A DNA stretch of 64,000 nucleotides. It comes from Adhaeribacter aerolatus. GTDB lineage: Bacteria > Bacteroidota > Bacteroidia > Cytophagales > Hymenobacteraceae. The stretch is from the NCBI RefSeq assembly GCF_007991635.1, contig NZ_BJYS01000019.1, positions 78,131-142,130 on the forward strand. The letters run 5' to 3'. The notes below the pieces were generated by a model that worked only from the letters and a program-made list of their open reading frames with translations, did no database searches and was not told the DNA's origin. How positions within the stretch are numbered: position 1 is the stretch's first letter; every line of letters begins with the position of its first letter. Both the position numbers and the translations under genes were made by a program. Shown one piece after another: positions 27,699 through 35,441 of this stretch.

Positions 27699-29486
27699 TT
27701 AGGTTAATAGTAACTGCTCTTTGCTTTGGTTTAATTGCGCCTGCATTTGTTCCTGTTCCGCTTTTCCGGTAAATATTTGGGGTATTATTTCTTCGTAGTA
27801 GGAGATACCCTGGAGTAGATTCTGGCGGAATGCCTGCAAATATTTCTGTTGCTTGTCGGTTACCGGTGGTACTTGTTCTGCAACCAGGTTCCGGAAATAA
27901 TCGAGGTACATTTTTAATTCGTTCAGGAATAGGTGTGGCCGGTGAGTTTGGTTGAGCAGGTTGGTGCGGCCGTAAATATGATCTACCATCTGGGCCAAAG
28001 AAAAAACACCGGAGAAATAAGCCAGGTTAGGGCCGGGGCAAATAGCCACGGGACGATTTTCGGGTTTCCGGCCAATTTGGAGCACCTGCAAAGCTGCGTT
28101 GGCCAAACCATCGCACAAGCATTCTTTGGCAAGTACTTTTTGAGCTTTTTCCTGGTACTCAGCTACGGGTAAGTCCAAAGCCTGCAACTGGTTAAGTTTT
28201 AATTTCTGGTATTTACGCGAAGCCGTGCAGATGGGCGTTTCGGTAAACTCGGTGTTAGATACCAGGTACTTTTTGGTGCAGGGGCTACCAGGCCGGTCAC
28301 GGCCGATGCGGTATTCTTTTACTTCTTCGCTGCTGGTGTTCCGCAAGGCGTTAAACGGCACGCCCAAAGGCGAAATAGGACTCAGGTATAAATCCTCGGC
28401 GCGGGCTTGCACCAGTTTTTCCAGGGTATCGGCATCTATGGTGGTGGCTTCGGGCACGAGCAGGAAAGGCGTTCCCCAACCGGTGGCTTCTACCCCGTAA
28501 TATTCGATTAAGAAGTTTTGTTCGGCGGCAGTGCCGATGCCCCCCTGTACGGTTACCCGCTGATCCGGCACCACTGATGCAACCGGTAATCCTTTTTGGG
28601 TAAGGGCCGACTGGTACATTCCGAATAATTCTTTTTGCAGGCTTTGCCGGTTTTGTTTAAACTCTTCCAAAATGGGGCCTAATAAATATCCATCGGTGGC
28701 AAAGGCGTGGCCGCCGCAATTTAAACCCGATTCGATCCGGAACTCCGAAACCCAGATTCCTTTTTTAGCCAATATCTTGCCCTGCACCAGCGCCGAGCGG
28801 TAATCACTCACTTTTATAATTACTTTTTTGCGGAAGTTACCAGCCGCATCTGGCTGAAAATCGGCAAACTGGTCGAGGTAAGCGTAAAGCCGCATATTCA
28901 TACCCGCCGAAAACACCACCGATGCCGCAACCGAACTGTTGGCAAAACCCCGTAGCGCTGCCAGCGCGTCGGAATATTCCGGAGGCAACGGCTCACCGTT
29001 TTTCCGGTAGTTGGTTTTATCTAATTTGGTCATAATATTTACATCAATGGCGCCGGGCTGCACCATGGCACGTAAAGCGTCCTCCGCCTGCTTTATCTCT
29101 TCCGGATTCGAAAGTTGCAGCATTTGTAAATATTGCGCTTTAACGGGTGAGGTGTCGGGCAGTAATGTAAAATATTTGGTCAGGTCCGATTCCGGGGTAA
29201 AAGGTTGGCGCCTCAAATTTTCGGTTTGGGCCAAAACCAATTTGTCTAATAAATTCAGGTAGGCCGTAACACGCCGGGCCCGGAAATCTTCCTGATCGGT
29301 ACCAATGGGGGTAAAGGGTTCTTCGTTAAGCCGGCTGTAATATTCCCGCATTTGTTCCAGCAAGGTATCATCGCTTAGCGACAACACCGAGGAAATGCCG
29401 TAACGGGCCACTTTCAACGGCGTATCAATAGAAAAAGCAAGTCCCATAACCGGGATGTGGAAGGTGTGTAGGCGGGTTGGTTGCAT
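27699..29486 (-). CDS. Nitronate-monooxygenase-like TIM-barrel protein of unknown function
   Basis: This 595-residue protein is not a well-known enzyme. Its start (HIPVMGLAFSIDTPLKVARYGI) and the later stretch VQGGIGTAAEQNFLIEYYG resemble FMN-dependent nitronate monooxygenase/IMP-dehydrogenase-type barrels, including the glycine-rich phosphate-binding loop. About 150 residues are inserted after the first strand. The C-terminal third has clustered cysteines (SPCTKKY, PICTASRKYQ, AKECLCDG, AICPG) that could bind a metal or Fe-S cluster. It has no signal peptide. Its place next to the nos operon and NO-stress genes suggests a role in nitro or NO-derived compound metabolism, but this is inference. 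An FNR-like site lies in the divergent spacer. Confidence 0.6.
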   Translation of the reverse strand: MQPTRLHTFHIPVMGLAFSIDTPLKVARYGISSVLSLSDDTLLEQMREYYSRLNEEPFTPIGTDQEDFRARRVTAYLNLLDKLVLAQTENLRRQPFTPESDLTKYFTLLPDTSPVKAQYLQMLQLSNPEEIKQAEDALRAMVQPGAIDVNIMTKLDKTNYRKNGEPLPPEYSDALAALRGFANSSVAASVVFSAGMNMRLYAYLDQFADFQPDAAGNFRKKVIIKVSDYRSALVQGKILAKKGIWVSEFRIESGLNCGGHAFATDGYLLGPILEEFKQNRQSLQKELFGMYQSALTQKGLPVASVVPDQRVTVQGGIGTAAEQNFLIEYYGVEATGWGTPFLLVPEATTIDADTLEKLVQARAEDLYLSPISPLGVPFNALRNTSSEEVKEYRIGRDRPGSPCTKKYLVSNTEFTETPICTASRKYQKLKLNQLQALDLPVAEYQEKAQKVLAKECLCDGLANAALQVLQIGRKPENRPVAICPGPNLAYFSGVFSLAQMVDHIYGRTNLLNQTHRPHLFLNELKMYLDYFRNLVAEQVPPVTDKQQKYLQAFRQNLLQGISYYEEIIPQIFTGKAEQEQMQAQLNQSKEQLLLT

Positions 29487-29535
29487 CTTAGAGAAATTTA
29501 AATTAGTTTGGTAAAGACAAGAATCAGAATTAGCC

Positions 29536-29559
29536 TATTATATAAATTATTATATAAAT
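29536..29559. repeat. Tandem 12-base repeat
   Basis: TATTATATAAAT is exactly duplicated head to tail at 29536-29547 and 29548-29559, in the 331-base divergent spacer 29487-29817. It is very AT-rich and may be promoter-proximal DNA or simple slippage. No other feature apart from the FNR-like dyad at 29638 was seen in the spacer. Confidence 0.5.
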
Positions 29560-29637
29560 AGATGCGTCGTCGCCTTGCCGGTTCCGAAAGGTAGCGTGGT
29601 TAATATGGTTCTGGCATGACCAGGATTAGTAGCCCGG

Positions 29638-29651
29638 TTGATATCCATCAT
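29638..29651. promoter_or_regulatory. FNR-like dyad between divergent genes
   Basis: TTGAT-ATCC-ATCAT contains the same TGAT-N4-ATCA dyad (29639-29650) as the nos and nor promoters and is closest to the classic TTGAT-N4-ATCAA consensus. It lies 167 bases before the GTG start at 29818 and 152 bases before the divergent start at 29486. A poor -7 match TATCTGAT starts 44 bases downstream; no clear promoter box could be assigned. Confidence 0.4.
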
Positions 29652-29817
29652 TGTTTTTTAAATTAGGCGTTTCTATACCGGGCGGGTTTAGCATTATCTG
29701 ATGCGGGTTACATTATTTTATGATCAAAGTCCTTTTACAGATGGCCGGCTTCGGGTAATTTGCCTTCGTTTCTGATGCCGGAATAAAGGGTCAGGGCGGT
29801 TTATATTATTTAAAAAC

Positions 29818-31104
29818 GTGAAAAATACCTGGCTTAAAACAGCACTTCTTAATTTTGTCGTAGTTGCCTTGCTGGGTTTATTTCTGCGTTGGTTTATGGT
29901 TTCGCCGCCAGTTGGTTTTAACTATAAATACCTGCTCCACGCGCATTCGCACATAGCTATTCTGGGTTGGCTGTTTTCGGCCTTCTTTGTGGCTTTGCTG
30001 GGCGCTTACCTACCGGAAAAAAATCGGAATAATAAAATTTACCGGTGGCAGTTCTGGCTGGGACAATTAACGGTGGTGGGTATGTTGTGTAGTTTTCCGG
30101 TGCAGGGCTACGGGCTTTATTCGATTGTATTTTCTACCCTGCATATTTTTATCAGTTATTGGTTTATTTACCAATTTTTAAAGGATAGCCGTAAGGAAAG
30201 CCTTATTAAAAGCCAGCATTTAATTTCCTTTAAATTTATTAAAGCTTCGCTATATTTTCTGGCGCTATCCACGCTGGGTCCCTGGGCAATGGGGCCGATA
30301 ATGGCTACCGGCGGCAGCGGCAGCCATTTGTATTACAATGCCATTTATTTTTATCTGCATTTTCAGTACAATGGCTGGCTTAGTTTTGCCGCGCTTGGTT
30401 TGCTGTTCTGGTTACTGGAGAAAAAACAAGTGCCTTTTAGTCGGGCCGACGCTAGCTGGTTTTTTAATTTATTCTTCTGGGCCTGCCTGCCCGGTTATTT
30501 ATTGTCGGTGCTATGGATTAAACCGCCGGCCATTATTTACTACCTGGCCGGATTAGCCGCCGTGATGCAAGTTATTGGCTTGCTCTTATTTTTACGTTTG
30601 CTTTACCGGCACCGCCTGGCTATTAGTCGGCTTTTTACCGGTTGGAGCAGTATCTTCTTTTCTTTGGCGATTATCTGTTTTACTTTAAAGATAATAATGC
30701 AACTAGCTACGGCCATTCCTTTTATGGCCGATTTGGCTTACTCCGTACGCAATTTTATAATCGGCTATTTGCACCTGGTATTAATTGGCTTTGTCACCTT
30801 CTTTTTGTTCGCCTACTTTATTCAGCAGGGGCAATTTAGCATTTACCGTAAGGTTAGCCGCTGGGGCTTAGGTATATTTATCGCCGGTTTTTTTCTGAGC
30901 GAAACCTTATTATTTATGCAAGGTCTGTTTTTCTGGGCGGGTTGGGGTATGCTGCCGGAATATTTTCGTCTGCTGTTCTGGGTAAGTACTTTGTTGCCAA
31001 TCGGACTGATTCTTTTTCTGGCCGGACAGCAGGGAAATAAAACAATTACGGAAAGTAAAATCAAAATCCATAAAAATGCGTTTAATCCGGTTTCCAGACA
31101 TTGA
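29818..31104 (+). CDS. Twelve-TM heme-copper-oxidase-subunit-I-like (NnrS-like) membrane protein
   Basis: This 428-residue polytopic membrane protein has about twelve hydrophobic segments. The first loop has the histidine motif HAHSHIAILGW, and the second half has conserved small-residue helices such as LHLVLIGFVTFFLF, resembling subunit I of heme-copper oxidases or NnrS. Such proteins accompany nor genes in many bacteria and are linked to NO tolerance, but the reaction is not established. The start is a GTG at 29818, chosen because it gives a short basic N-terminus (KNTWLKTALLNF) right before the first helix. A related protein is encoded at 44494 within the nor operon. Confidence 0.7.
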   Translation: MKNTWLKTALLNFVVVALLGLFLRWFMVSPPVGFNYKYLLHAHSHIAILGWLFSAFFVALLGAYLPEKNRNNKIYRWQFWLGQLTVVGMLCSFPVQGYGLYSIVFSTLHIFISYWFIYQFLKDSRKESLIKSQHLISFKFIKASLYFLALSTLGPWAMGPIMATGGSGSHLYYNAIYFYLHFQYNGWLSFAALGLLFWLLEKKQVPFSRADASWFFNLFFWACLPGYLLSVLWIKPPAIIYYLAGLAAVMQVIGLLLFLRLLYRHRLAISRLFTGWSSIFFSLAIICFTLKIIMQLATAIPFMADLAYSVRNFIIGYLHLVLIGFVTFFLFAYFIQQGQFSIYRKVSRWGLGIFIAGFFLSETLLFMQGLFFWAGWGMLPEYFRLLFWVSTLLPIGLILFLAGQQGNKTITESKIKIHKNAFNPVSRH

Positions 31105-31158
31105 TATGGAAGTCAATCTAACTAACGAAACAAGATTAAATGGTCTGCTGAATATTTT

Positions 31159-31175
31159 ATTGTTTGATAAACAAT
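31159..31175. repeat. Palindrome between converging genes
   Basis: ATTGTTT (31159-31165) and AAACAAT (31169-31175) are exact inverted repeats around GAT, in the 110-base gap between the converging genes ending at 31104 and 31215. It may be a weak terminator stem. It lacks a long T-tract. Confidence 0.35.
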
Positions 31176-31214
31176 ATTTCGCAAGCTCTTGTCTTAAGTT
31201 TTGCTATACACTTA

Positions 31215-31517
31215 TCAGGCTTTATCTTTAATTAATAAAAAAATGCTTTCTTCCACCCCGGTTACTTCGTGAGGAATGGTGGGAGGAATATCAAAAGTAT
31301 TCAGCGCTGCAACCTGGGTGGTAGTACCTTCCATTTCGAAGGCAATAAGTCCTTTTAAAACAATAAGCAGGGCAGGGGTGGCGCTGAAATGTTTTTTTAA
31401 TATTTGCCCCTTTTTAAGGCCTATTACTATTGTGTGTTGCTTATCTGTATTTTTCAGTTGCAAAGTGGCGGGTTTGTCGTCTTTAAATTCGAGTTGTTCC
31501 GGAATATTCATTTTCAT
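31215..31517 (-). CDS. Small cupin-domain protein
   Basis: This is a 100-residue single-domain protein with the beta-barrel pattern of a small RmlC-like cupin. The segment GQILKKHFSATPALLIVLKG matches cupin motif 1 in degraded form, and DIPPTIPHEVTGVEES matches motif 2 with one histidine. Metal ligands are incomplete compared with canonical cupins. It is the last gene of a minus-strand run of nitrosative-stress genes, 90 bases after the DUF488 gene. A second cupin in the same cluster (34200) has a similar size and ends. Function is unknown; small cupins near NO genes may be sensors or sulfur/NO-product binders. Confidence 0.7.
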   Translation of the reverse strand: MKMNIPEQLEFKDDKPATLQLKNTDKQHTIVIGLKKGQILKKHFSATPALLIVLKGLIAFEMEGTTTQVAALNTFDIPPTIPHEVTGVEESIFLLIKDKA

Positions 31518-31607
31518 ACAGGTATTTTTTAAATTAGATTATCTTTATTAGAATAGTTTTTTTTCGGTAATAAAAATTAAATAAGAGATATATCAGCAGA
31601 AACATCT

Positions 31608-32135
31608 CTATCCTGAGCTTTGTGACTCCGGATGCATTGCCAGGTAGGCGGCAGTGTAAGGGTGCTCCCGGGCAACACCGGCCTGCATAATGTGCATCAC
31701 CGCCCACCCACTTGCCTTCAAATTATCCGAAATAATAGCCCGGTGGCACCGCCACCATACTGCTTCCGAACACATATAGGCCGTCCGCTGCTGCGCTGCT
31801 ATTGTGGTAAGTTGCGCCATACCTTCTGCAAATGCTTCTGTTTCCGTATAATCGGCATAGCCCCGGAAAGCTTCGTTCCGCCATACCGTGTTAGCTGAGT
31901 CGGGGCGGGGTTTACGGCGGCCGCCCAACGCCTCTTCGGCCAGGTAATTAATGCCGGCTGCGGGCAAGTACTCTTCCAGTGTCGATTTATTAAAATGCGG
32001 ATATTTCTTAGAGCCCGGATACCGGCGGACATCCACCAGCAGCTCAATCCGAAAGGATCCCAAGGTAGCTAAAAACTCCTCCGGGCTGCGGGTAGAGTGT
32101 CCAATGGTCCAGATGGTGGGGCTGTTTTTCTCCAT
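31608..32135 (-). CDS. DUF488 family protein
   Basis: This 175-residue DUF488 protein has the N-terminal signature TIGHSTRSPEEFL, then LLVDVRRYPGSKKYPHFN, and the C-terminal motif YMCSEAVWWRCHRAIISD with two cysteines and conserved Trp/Arg. The family is widespread and functionally uncharacterised; the fold has been compared with nucleotide- or nucleic-acid-binding proteins. The short ATG-proximal leader contains ATAATCTAAAC one base before the start, a sequence also seen upstream of the genes at 31517 and 32951. It lies within the NO-stress cluster, but a direct role is not known. Confidence 0.85.
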   Translation of the reverse strand: MEKNSPTIWTIGHSTRSPEEFLATLGSFRIELLVDVRRYPGSKKYPHFNKSTLEEYLPAAGINYLAEEALGGRRKPRPDSANTVWRNEAFRGYADYTETEAFAEGMAQLTTIAAQQRTAYMCSEAVWWRCHRAIISDNLKASGWAVMHIMQAGVAREHPYTAAYLAMHPESQSSG

Positions 32136-32231
32136 GTTTAGATTATGGTTCGTAAAATAATCGGGCGATGGCTAACTTTTTCAGTTGAGTTTACCGGCAT
32201 CCACCGGGCAACATTGAAATACAGAGCCTTT

Positions 32232-32951
32232 TTATTTACTTATGGCCAAGGTTAACAAAAAAACTGATTCTTCACGGGCGAGTACGCTGTGCGGAATACC
32301 GGCATGTAGCGCCAGCATTTGCCCTGCGCCCAATTCAAATGACTGCTCCGCTGTCGAAAAACTTATCTGTCCCTCCAGCACCTGTACACTTATAACACCC
32401 GGGGCGGTATGGGTTTTCATTTCGGCGCCGGCATGGAGGGCAACCAGTACCAGGCGCATACCATCGGATTTAAATATGGTAATGGCATTCCGGTCGCTGG
32501 TCTGCCAGGCTTTTTCCTGTTTTATTTGTTCCCGGAAAGCGGATAAGTTCATCTCTATTACCGAGGCATCCAGGGGGCGGTCGCCGGCCGGGCGTTGCGG
32601 GGTTGCATCATTGGCTTTTATCTCTTTTATAGCTTTGGCGGGAGCGACAGTAGCATCATGCAATGCTTTGACCATATCCGAAGCCATTTCGTCGCTGTAA
32701 ATACCATAGCCGTTTACTAAAGTGCCTTTTAAACCGTGTTTGTCCGAGGAAATGGCATATACCACCGCTTCGTCGCCGGGGTCCGAAAGACCTTCGAACC
32801 GGTAGTGCGCATCTACAACAAATTCGTTTGGATAAACCTGCAAGGAGTTGCCGTGGCATACCAAACAATTATCCTGTAGGTTGAAGTCTACGTTATAGCC
32901 ATCTTTTTTAAGCTTTTCTAAAACTTCCGAAAGGGTGGTCATCGTGTTCAT
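32232..32951 (-). CDS. Fusion of a small phosphoribosylpyrophosphate-synthetase-annotated domain with a cupin
   Basis: This 239-residue protein joins two modules. Residues 1-105 (TLSEVLEKLKKDGYNVDFNL, DNCLVCHGN with Cys29 and Cys32, VDAHYRFEGLSDPGDEAV) match a roughly 100-residue Bacteroidota protein often labelled phosphoribosylpyrophosphate synthetase although it lacks the PRPP-synthetase fold. Residues 140-239 form a cupin with ALHAGAEMKTHTAPGVISVQ and ALHAGIPHSVLAREES, giving plausible histidine ligands. The linker is rich in Lys, Ala and Pro. It is in the minus-strand NO-stress cluster between Rrf2 and DUF488. The CxxC and the context suggest a redox or NO-related sensing role; this is inference. 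Confidence 0.7.
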   Translation of the reverse strand: MNTMTTLSEVLEKLKKDGYNVDFNLQDNCLVCHGNSLQVYPNEFVVDAHYRFEGLSDPGDEAVVYAISSDKHGLKGTLVNGYGIYSDEMASDMVKALHDATVAPAKAIKEIKANDATPQRPAGDRPLDASVIEMNLSAFREQIKQEKAWQTSDRNAITIFKSDGMRLVLVALHAGAEMKTHTAPGVISVQVLEGQISFSTAEQSFELGAGQMLALHAGIPHSVLAREESVFLLTLAISK

Positions 32952-33113
32952 AGAAATAATTTTAGATTATATAAAATTGCTTTTTAGTCTTAAAAAAACG
33001 GTGAAAATAATTGTAATAGCCGACAGATAAAGCTGGTCCTGAATTTCCTGGGCTTTGCTTGCTACTGGCACCAACCGGTTGCTTATTTGTTTGGTACAGC
33101 GGTTAATATTATT

Positions 33114-33548
33114 TTAAAAATTCTTAATAAAAGAGGTTCCTTCCTGCAAAGCGGAAGCTAATTGCCGGATGGTGGTTTCCTGAAATACCTGGCGCAGCGT
33201 TTCGCGGGCAGCTTTAAATTTGTCGTGCATGGGGCAGGGGTGAAGTTCAGAGCATCTTTTTAGACCCAGGCCACACTCGCGGAACACCGCCATGCCGTCG
33301 ATGGCATTTACAATATTGATAACCGGCTGCTCCAGTTGAAAATCTTCGATGTAAAAACCACCATATGGCCCTTTGAGCGACGTGATAATGCGGTGCTTGT
33401 TTAATACCTGCAGAATTTTGGCTGTGAAGGCTTCCGGGGCATCTACTTCCCGGGCTATTTCTTTTACATTCAGCTTTTGGTTTTTATCAGCTTGCGAAGC
33501 CACAAAAATAGCCGCCCGTATTCCGTATTTACATGCTTTCGATATCAT
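33114..33548 (-). CDS. Rrf2-family Fe-S transcriptional regulator (NsrR-like)
   Basis: This 144-residue regulator has an N-terminal winged helix (KACKYGIRAAIFVA, then the recognition region APEAFTAKILQVLNK and wing SLKGPYGGFYI). Three cysteines, Cys92, Cys99 and Cys105 in ECGLGLKRCSELHPC, are positioned like the Fe-S ligands of NsrR, IscR and RsrR. Rrf2 proteins of this kind lose repression when NO or oxygen damages the cluster. The surrounding hemerythrin, truncated hemoglobin and cytochrome genes favour NO sensing. It is closely similar to the Rrf2 protein at 46335, with the cysteines at identical positions. NsrR identity is inferred rather than proven. Confidence 0.88.
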   Translation of the reverse strand: MISKACKYGIRAAIFVASQADKNQKLNVKEIAREVDAPEAFTAKILQVLNKHRIITSLKGPYGGFYIEDFQLEQPVINIVNAIDGMAVFRECGLGLKRCSELHPCPMHDKFKAARETLRQVFQETTIRQLASALQEGTSFIKNF

Positions 33549-33636
33549 CTTGTCTGTTTATGGCCCGTTTTGTGCTAAATTATTAAGGTAAATAAGGTAA
33601 AATCTGCCGGTGGCCGGTTATATTGATGCCCTGTTT

Positions 33637-33649
33637 TTGAATATTTCAA
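33637..33649. promoter_or_regulatory. Palindrome upstream of the Rrf2 gene
   Basis: TTGAA-TAT-TTCAA is a perfect 5-3-5 dyad lying 89 bases before the Rrf2 start at 33548 and 65 bases beyond the hemerythrin stop at 33715. It could be an operator for the Rrf2 protein or a CRP-family relative. Evidence is only the symmetry and position. Confidence 0.3.
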
Positions 33650-33714
33650 TAGTAGCCGAAGTCTTTCAGTCGCCCCGTTCTAATTTTCAAGGAGTGGTTA
33701 ATGGTCGCCCGCAG

Positions 33715-34197
33715 TTACTTTATCCAAAACTCATCCGGAAAAGTATCTTTTGCCTGGGTTTCATGCGATTGGGCTAAGATTGCACCAATAGAAATTAATT
33801 CCTGCTCATCCAGTACCGCTTCCAGGTGCGGAAACAGTTCTCTTTCTTCAAAACGGATATGGGCATCTAACTGGTCGGCTAATTGGTTTAACAAATCCGG
33901 AGTCGGGCCCGAAGTGCTGCTTTCTACCTGCCGAATGAGGTTGCTAAGCTCCCGGTGTTGTTTCACTGCTTTCCCGCAGTAATCGTCGTTCACCTTTTCG
34001 AACAGAAGTTCCTCTTCCTCCCGAAAGTGCTGCCGGAGATGATTATCCCAGAAATAAGCCACATACGGCTGAATCCGACTGGTATCAACCTGCTTGCGAA
34101 GGCCATGCCGTATTTTCCAGCAAAACAAAAGGCCGGTATGATGTTCTTGAGATAAGCTAACGATATGCTTACTGCGTTTGATCGGTTTTCTTTCCAT
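33715..34197 (-). CDS. Hemerythrin-domain protein
   Basis: This 160-residue four-helix protein carries the hemerythrin HHE pattern: SLSQEHHTGLLFCW in helix 1, HLRQHFREEEELLF in helix 2, KQHRELSNLIRQVE in helix 3 and HIRFEERELFPHLE in helix 4. These histidines and acids would hold a non-heme di-iron centre that can bind O2 or NO. It is related in sequence to the hemerythrin at 43155, and both lie in NO clusters. The start is only two bases after the upstream cupin stop, so the two genes are cotranscribed and probably coupled. The likely job is NO scavenging or iron delivery to damaged clusters. Confidence 0.88.
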   Translation of the reverse strand: MERKPIKRSKHIVSLSQEHHTGLLFCWKIRHGLRKQVDTSRIQPYVAYFWDNHLRQHFREEEELLFEKVNDDYCGKAVKQHRELSNLIRQVESSTSGPTPDLLNQLADQLDAHIRFEERELFPHLEAVLDEQELISIGAILAQSHETQAKDTFPDEFWIK

Positions 34198-34199
34198 GT

Positions 34200-34475
34200 T
34201 TATTTTTCGTTGAACTCGATGTTTGCATCGGCCGCTAATACTACAAAGGCCCTGAAGTCCGATAAAATTTCCAGGGTATGCGGCTCGCGGGCTGGTATCG
34301 GGAAAGTAGCGCCGGGCTGCAATATTTGTTCTTTAGTAGTTAGACTTAGCCGGGCCTCACCACTTACTACCATTATAAAGGCATCCGACGTTGCATAATG
34401 CCGGGGCATAATTTTGCCGGCGGGCAGCGTAATTTGCAATATTTTATAACTGGCATTTTTATGAATTTCTTCCAT
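34200..34475 (-). CDS. Small cupin-domain protein
   Basis: This 91-residue cupin has motif 1-like AGKIMPRHYATSDAFIMVVSGEA, read here in two parts (AGKIMPRHYATSDAF and IMVVSGEA), and motif 2-like GATFPIPAREPHTLEIL. It resembles the cupin at 31215 but retains His residues in both motifs. It lies immediately upstream of the hemerythrin gene with a two-base gap and 70 bases after the cytochrome gene, so it belongs to the same minus-strand transcription unit. The function is unknown. Confidence 0.72.
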   Translation of the reverse strand: MEEIHKNASYKILQITLPAGKIMPRHYATSDAFIMVVSGEARLSLTTKEQILQPGATFPIPAREPHTLEILSDFRAFVVLAADANIEFNEK

Positions 34476-34545
34476 TTGTATTTTTTAAGCCTTTTACCTT
34501 TTTCTTTTAACCGGCTAAAGACTATGCTCCTGACACAGTATTTTA

Positions 34546-34983
34546 TTACGGTACTTCTTTCAGGGAAAGAATATAGCTAACCATTATTTTAGCTTCTTCA
34601 TTACTCACCTTGGGGTGAGCACTCATAACTGCCCGGCCCCAGGAACCACTGCCACCGCTCATTACCCGCTGGGCCAGCATTTCTATATAAACGCGCTGGA
34701 CCGGGTACCTTTTGGCTATATCTTTAAAAGCCGGTCCTACCGATTTTTTATCTTCTTTGTGGCACGTATAACAATCTGAATAAGCAATCAGTACTTCGCC
34801 TTTTTGGGCCACCGCAACCGGTATTGTATCATTTTCGCCTGGAATAGCCCGGATATAATCAATTTTTTTTCGTTCATTTTTAATTTCCGGTTTATTGCAG
34901 GCAACGGCCCAAATACTGTTTAACAATAAACAAAGCCCAAAGTACAGGTGATACTTTCTTTTTCTTTGGTCATCTACAGGCAT
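34546..34983 (-). CDS. c-type cytochrome lipoprotein
   Basis: This 145-residue protein has a signal peptide ending in a lipobox WAVAC (Cys29) and one class I cytochrome c domain with heme motif CYTCH (Cys71, Cys74, His75) and SVGPAFKDIAKRY typical of cytochrome c551/c552. A C-terminal methionine in WGRAVMSAHP is the probable sixth ligand. It follows the truncated hemoglobin gene with a three-base gap. It probably works as a periplasmic electron carrier, perhaps for NO or N2O reduction, but the partner cannot be identified from sequence. Confidence 0.85.
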   Translation of the reverse strand: MPVDDQRKRKYHLYFGLCLLLNSIWAVACNKPEIKNERKKIDYIRAIPGENDTIPVAVAQKGEVLIAYSDCYTCHKEDKKSVGPAFKDIAKRYPVQRVYIEMLAQRVMSGGSGSWGRAVMSAHPKVSNEEAKIMVSYILSLKEVP

Positions 34984-34986
34984 CTT

Positions 34987-35382
34987 CTAAATCAGGGTAT
35001 ATTTAGTATTTACTTGGCTGTCGTGGATGCGGCGTTCAAAAGTATTGGCCATGATTAAAGCTCTTCTTTTGGCTTCTTCGGCCATCGGCCCGGTAAAGTG
35101 CTTATCCACCGTTTTGATAAAGAGGCTTAACCACCTTGCAAAATGTTCGGCTTCTACGGGCATGGTAGCGTGTTTGGCAAAAGGGTTGCCCGTATATCCT
35201 TTTACCCCAAACAAAGCGGCATTCCAGAACGTGTACATCTTTTCCAAGTGCGGAACCCAATATGTAGAAAGCCGGAAGTTAAAGATGGGAGCCAATAAGT
35301 CATCCTCGGCTACTTTTGAGTAGAAATCATCTACCATCAGCTTAATATCCTCTATTCCGGCTATATCAGGTTTGCTGCCCAT
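34987..35382 (-). CDS. Group III truncated hemoglobin
   Basis: This 131-residue globin has the 2-on-2 fold features of group III truncated hemoglobins: FYSKVAEDDLLAPIFN at the start, HLEKMYTFWNAALFG, and HATMPVEAEHFARWLSLF around the proximal histidine region. These proteins bind O2 and NO and are linked to NO detoxification or nitrosative-stress survival. It is the first gene of a minus-strand run continuing with cytochrome c, cupin and hemerythrin. A palindromic candidate operator lies 46 bases upstream. Confidence 0.9.
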   Translation of the reverse strand: MGSKPDIAGIEDIKLMVDDFYSKVAEDDLLAPIFNFRLSTYWVPHLEKMYTFWNAALFGVKGYTGNPFAKHATMPVEAEHFARWLSLFIKTVDKHFTGPMAEEAKRRALIMANTFERRIHDSQVNTKYTLI

Positions 35383-35427
35383 AACTAAAATTTAAACCTT
35401 CTTTGTTTTTTGCTCCTGTTTTATTCG

Positions 35428-35441
35428 ATGAATAATTTCAT
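35428..35441. promoter_or_regulatory. Palindrome upstream of the truncated hemoglobin operon
   Basis: ATGAA-TAAT-TTCAT is a perfect 5-4-5 dyad located 46 bases before the start at 35382. Its half-site TGAA differs by one base from the TGAT of the nos and nor dyads, with the same 4-base spacer. It could bind a CRP/FNR relative or an Rrf2 repressor. Confidence 0.4.
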
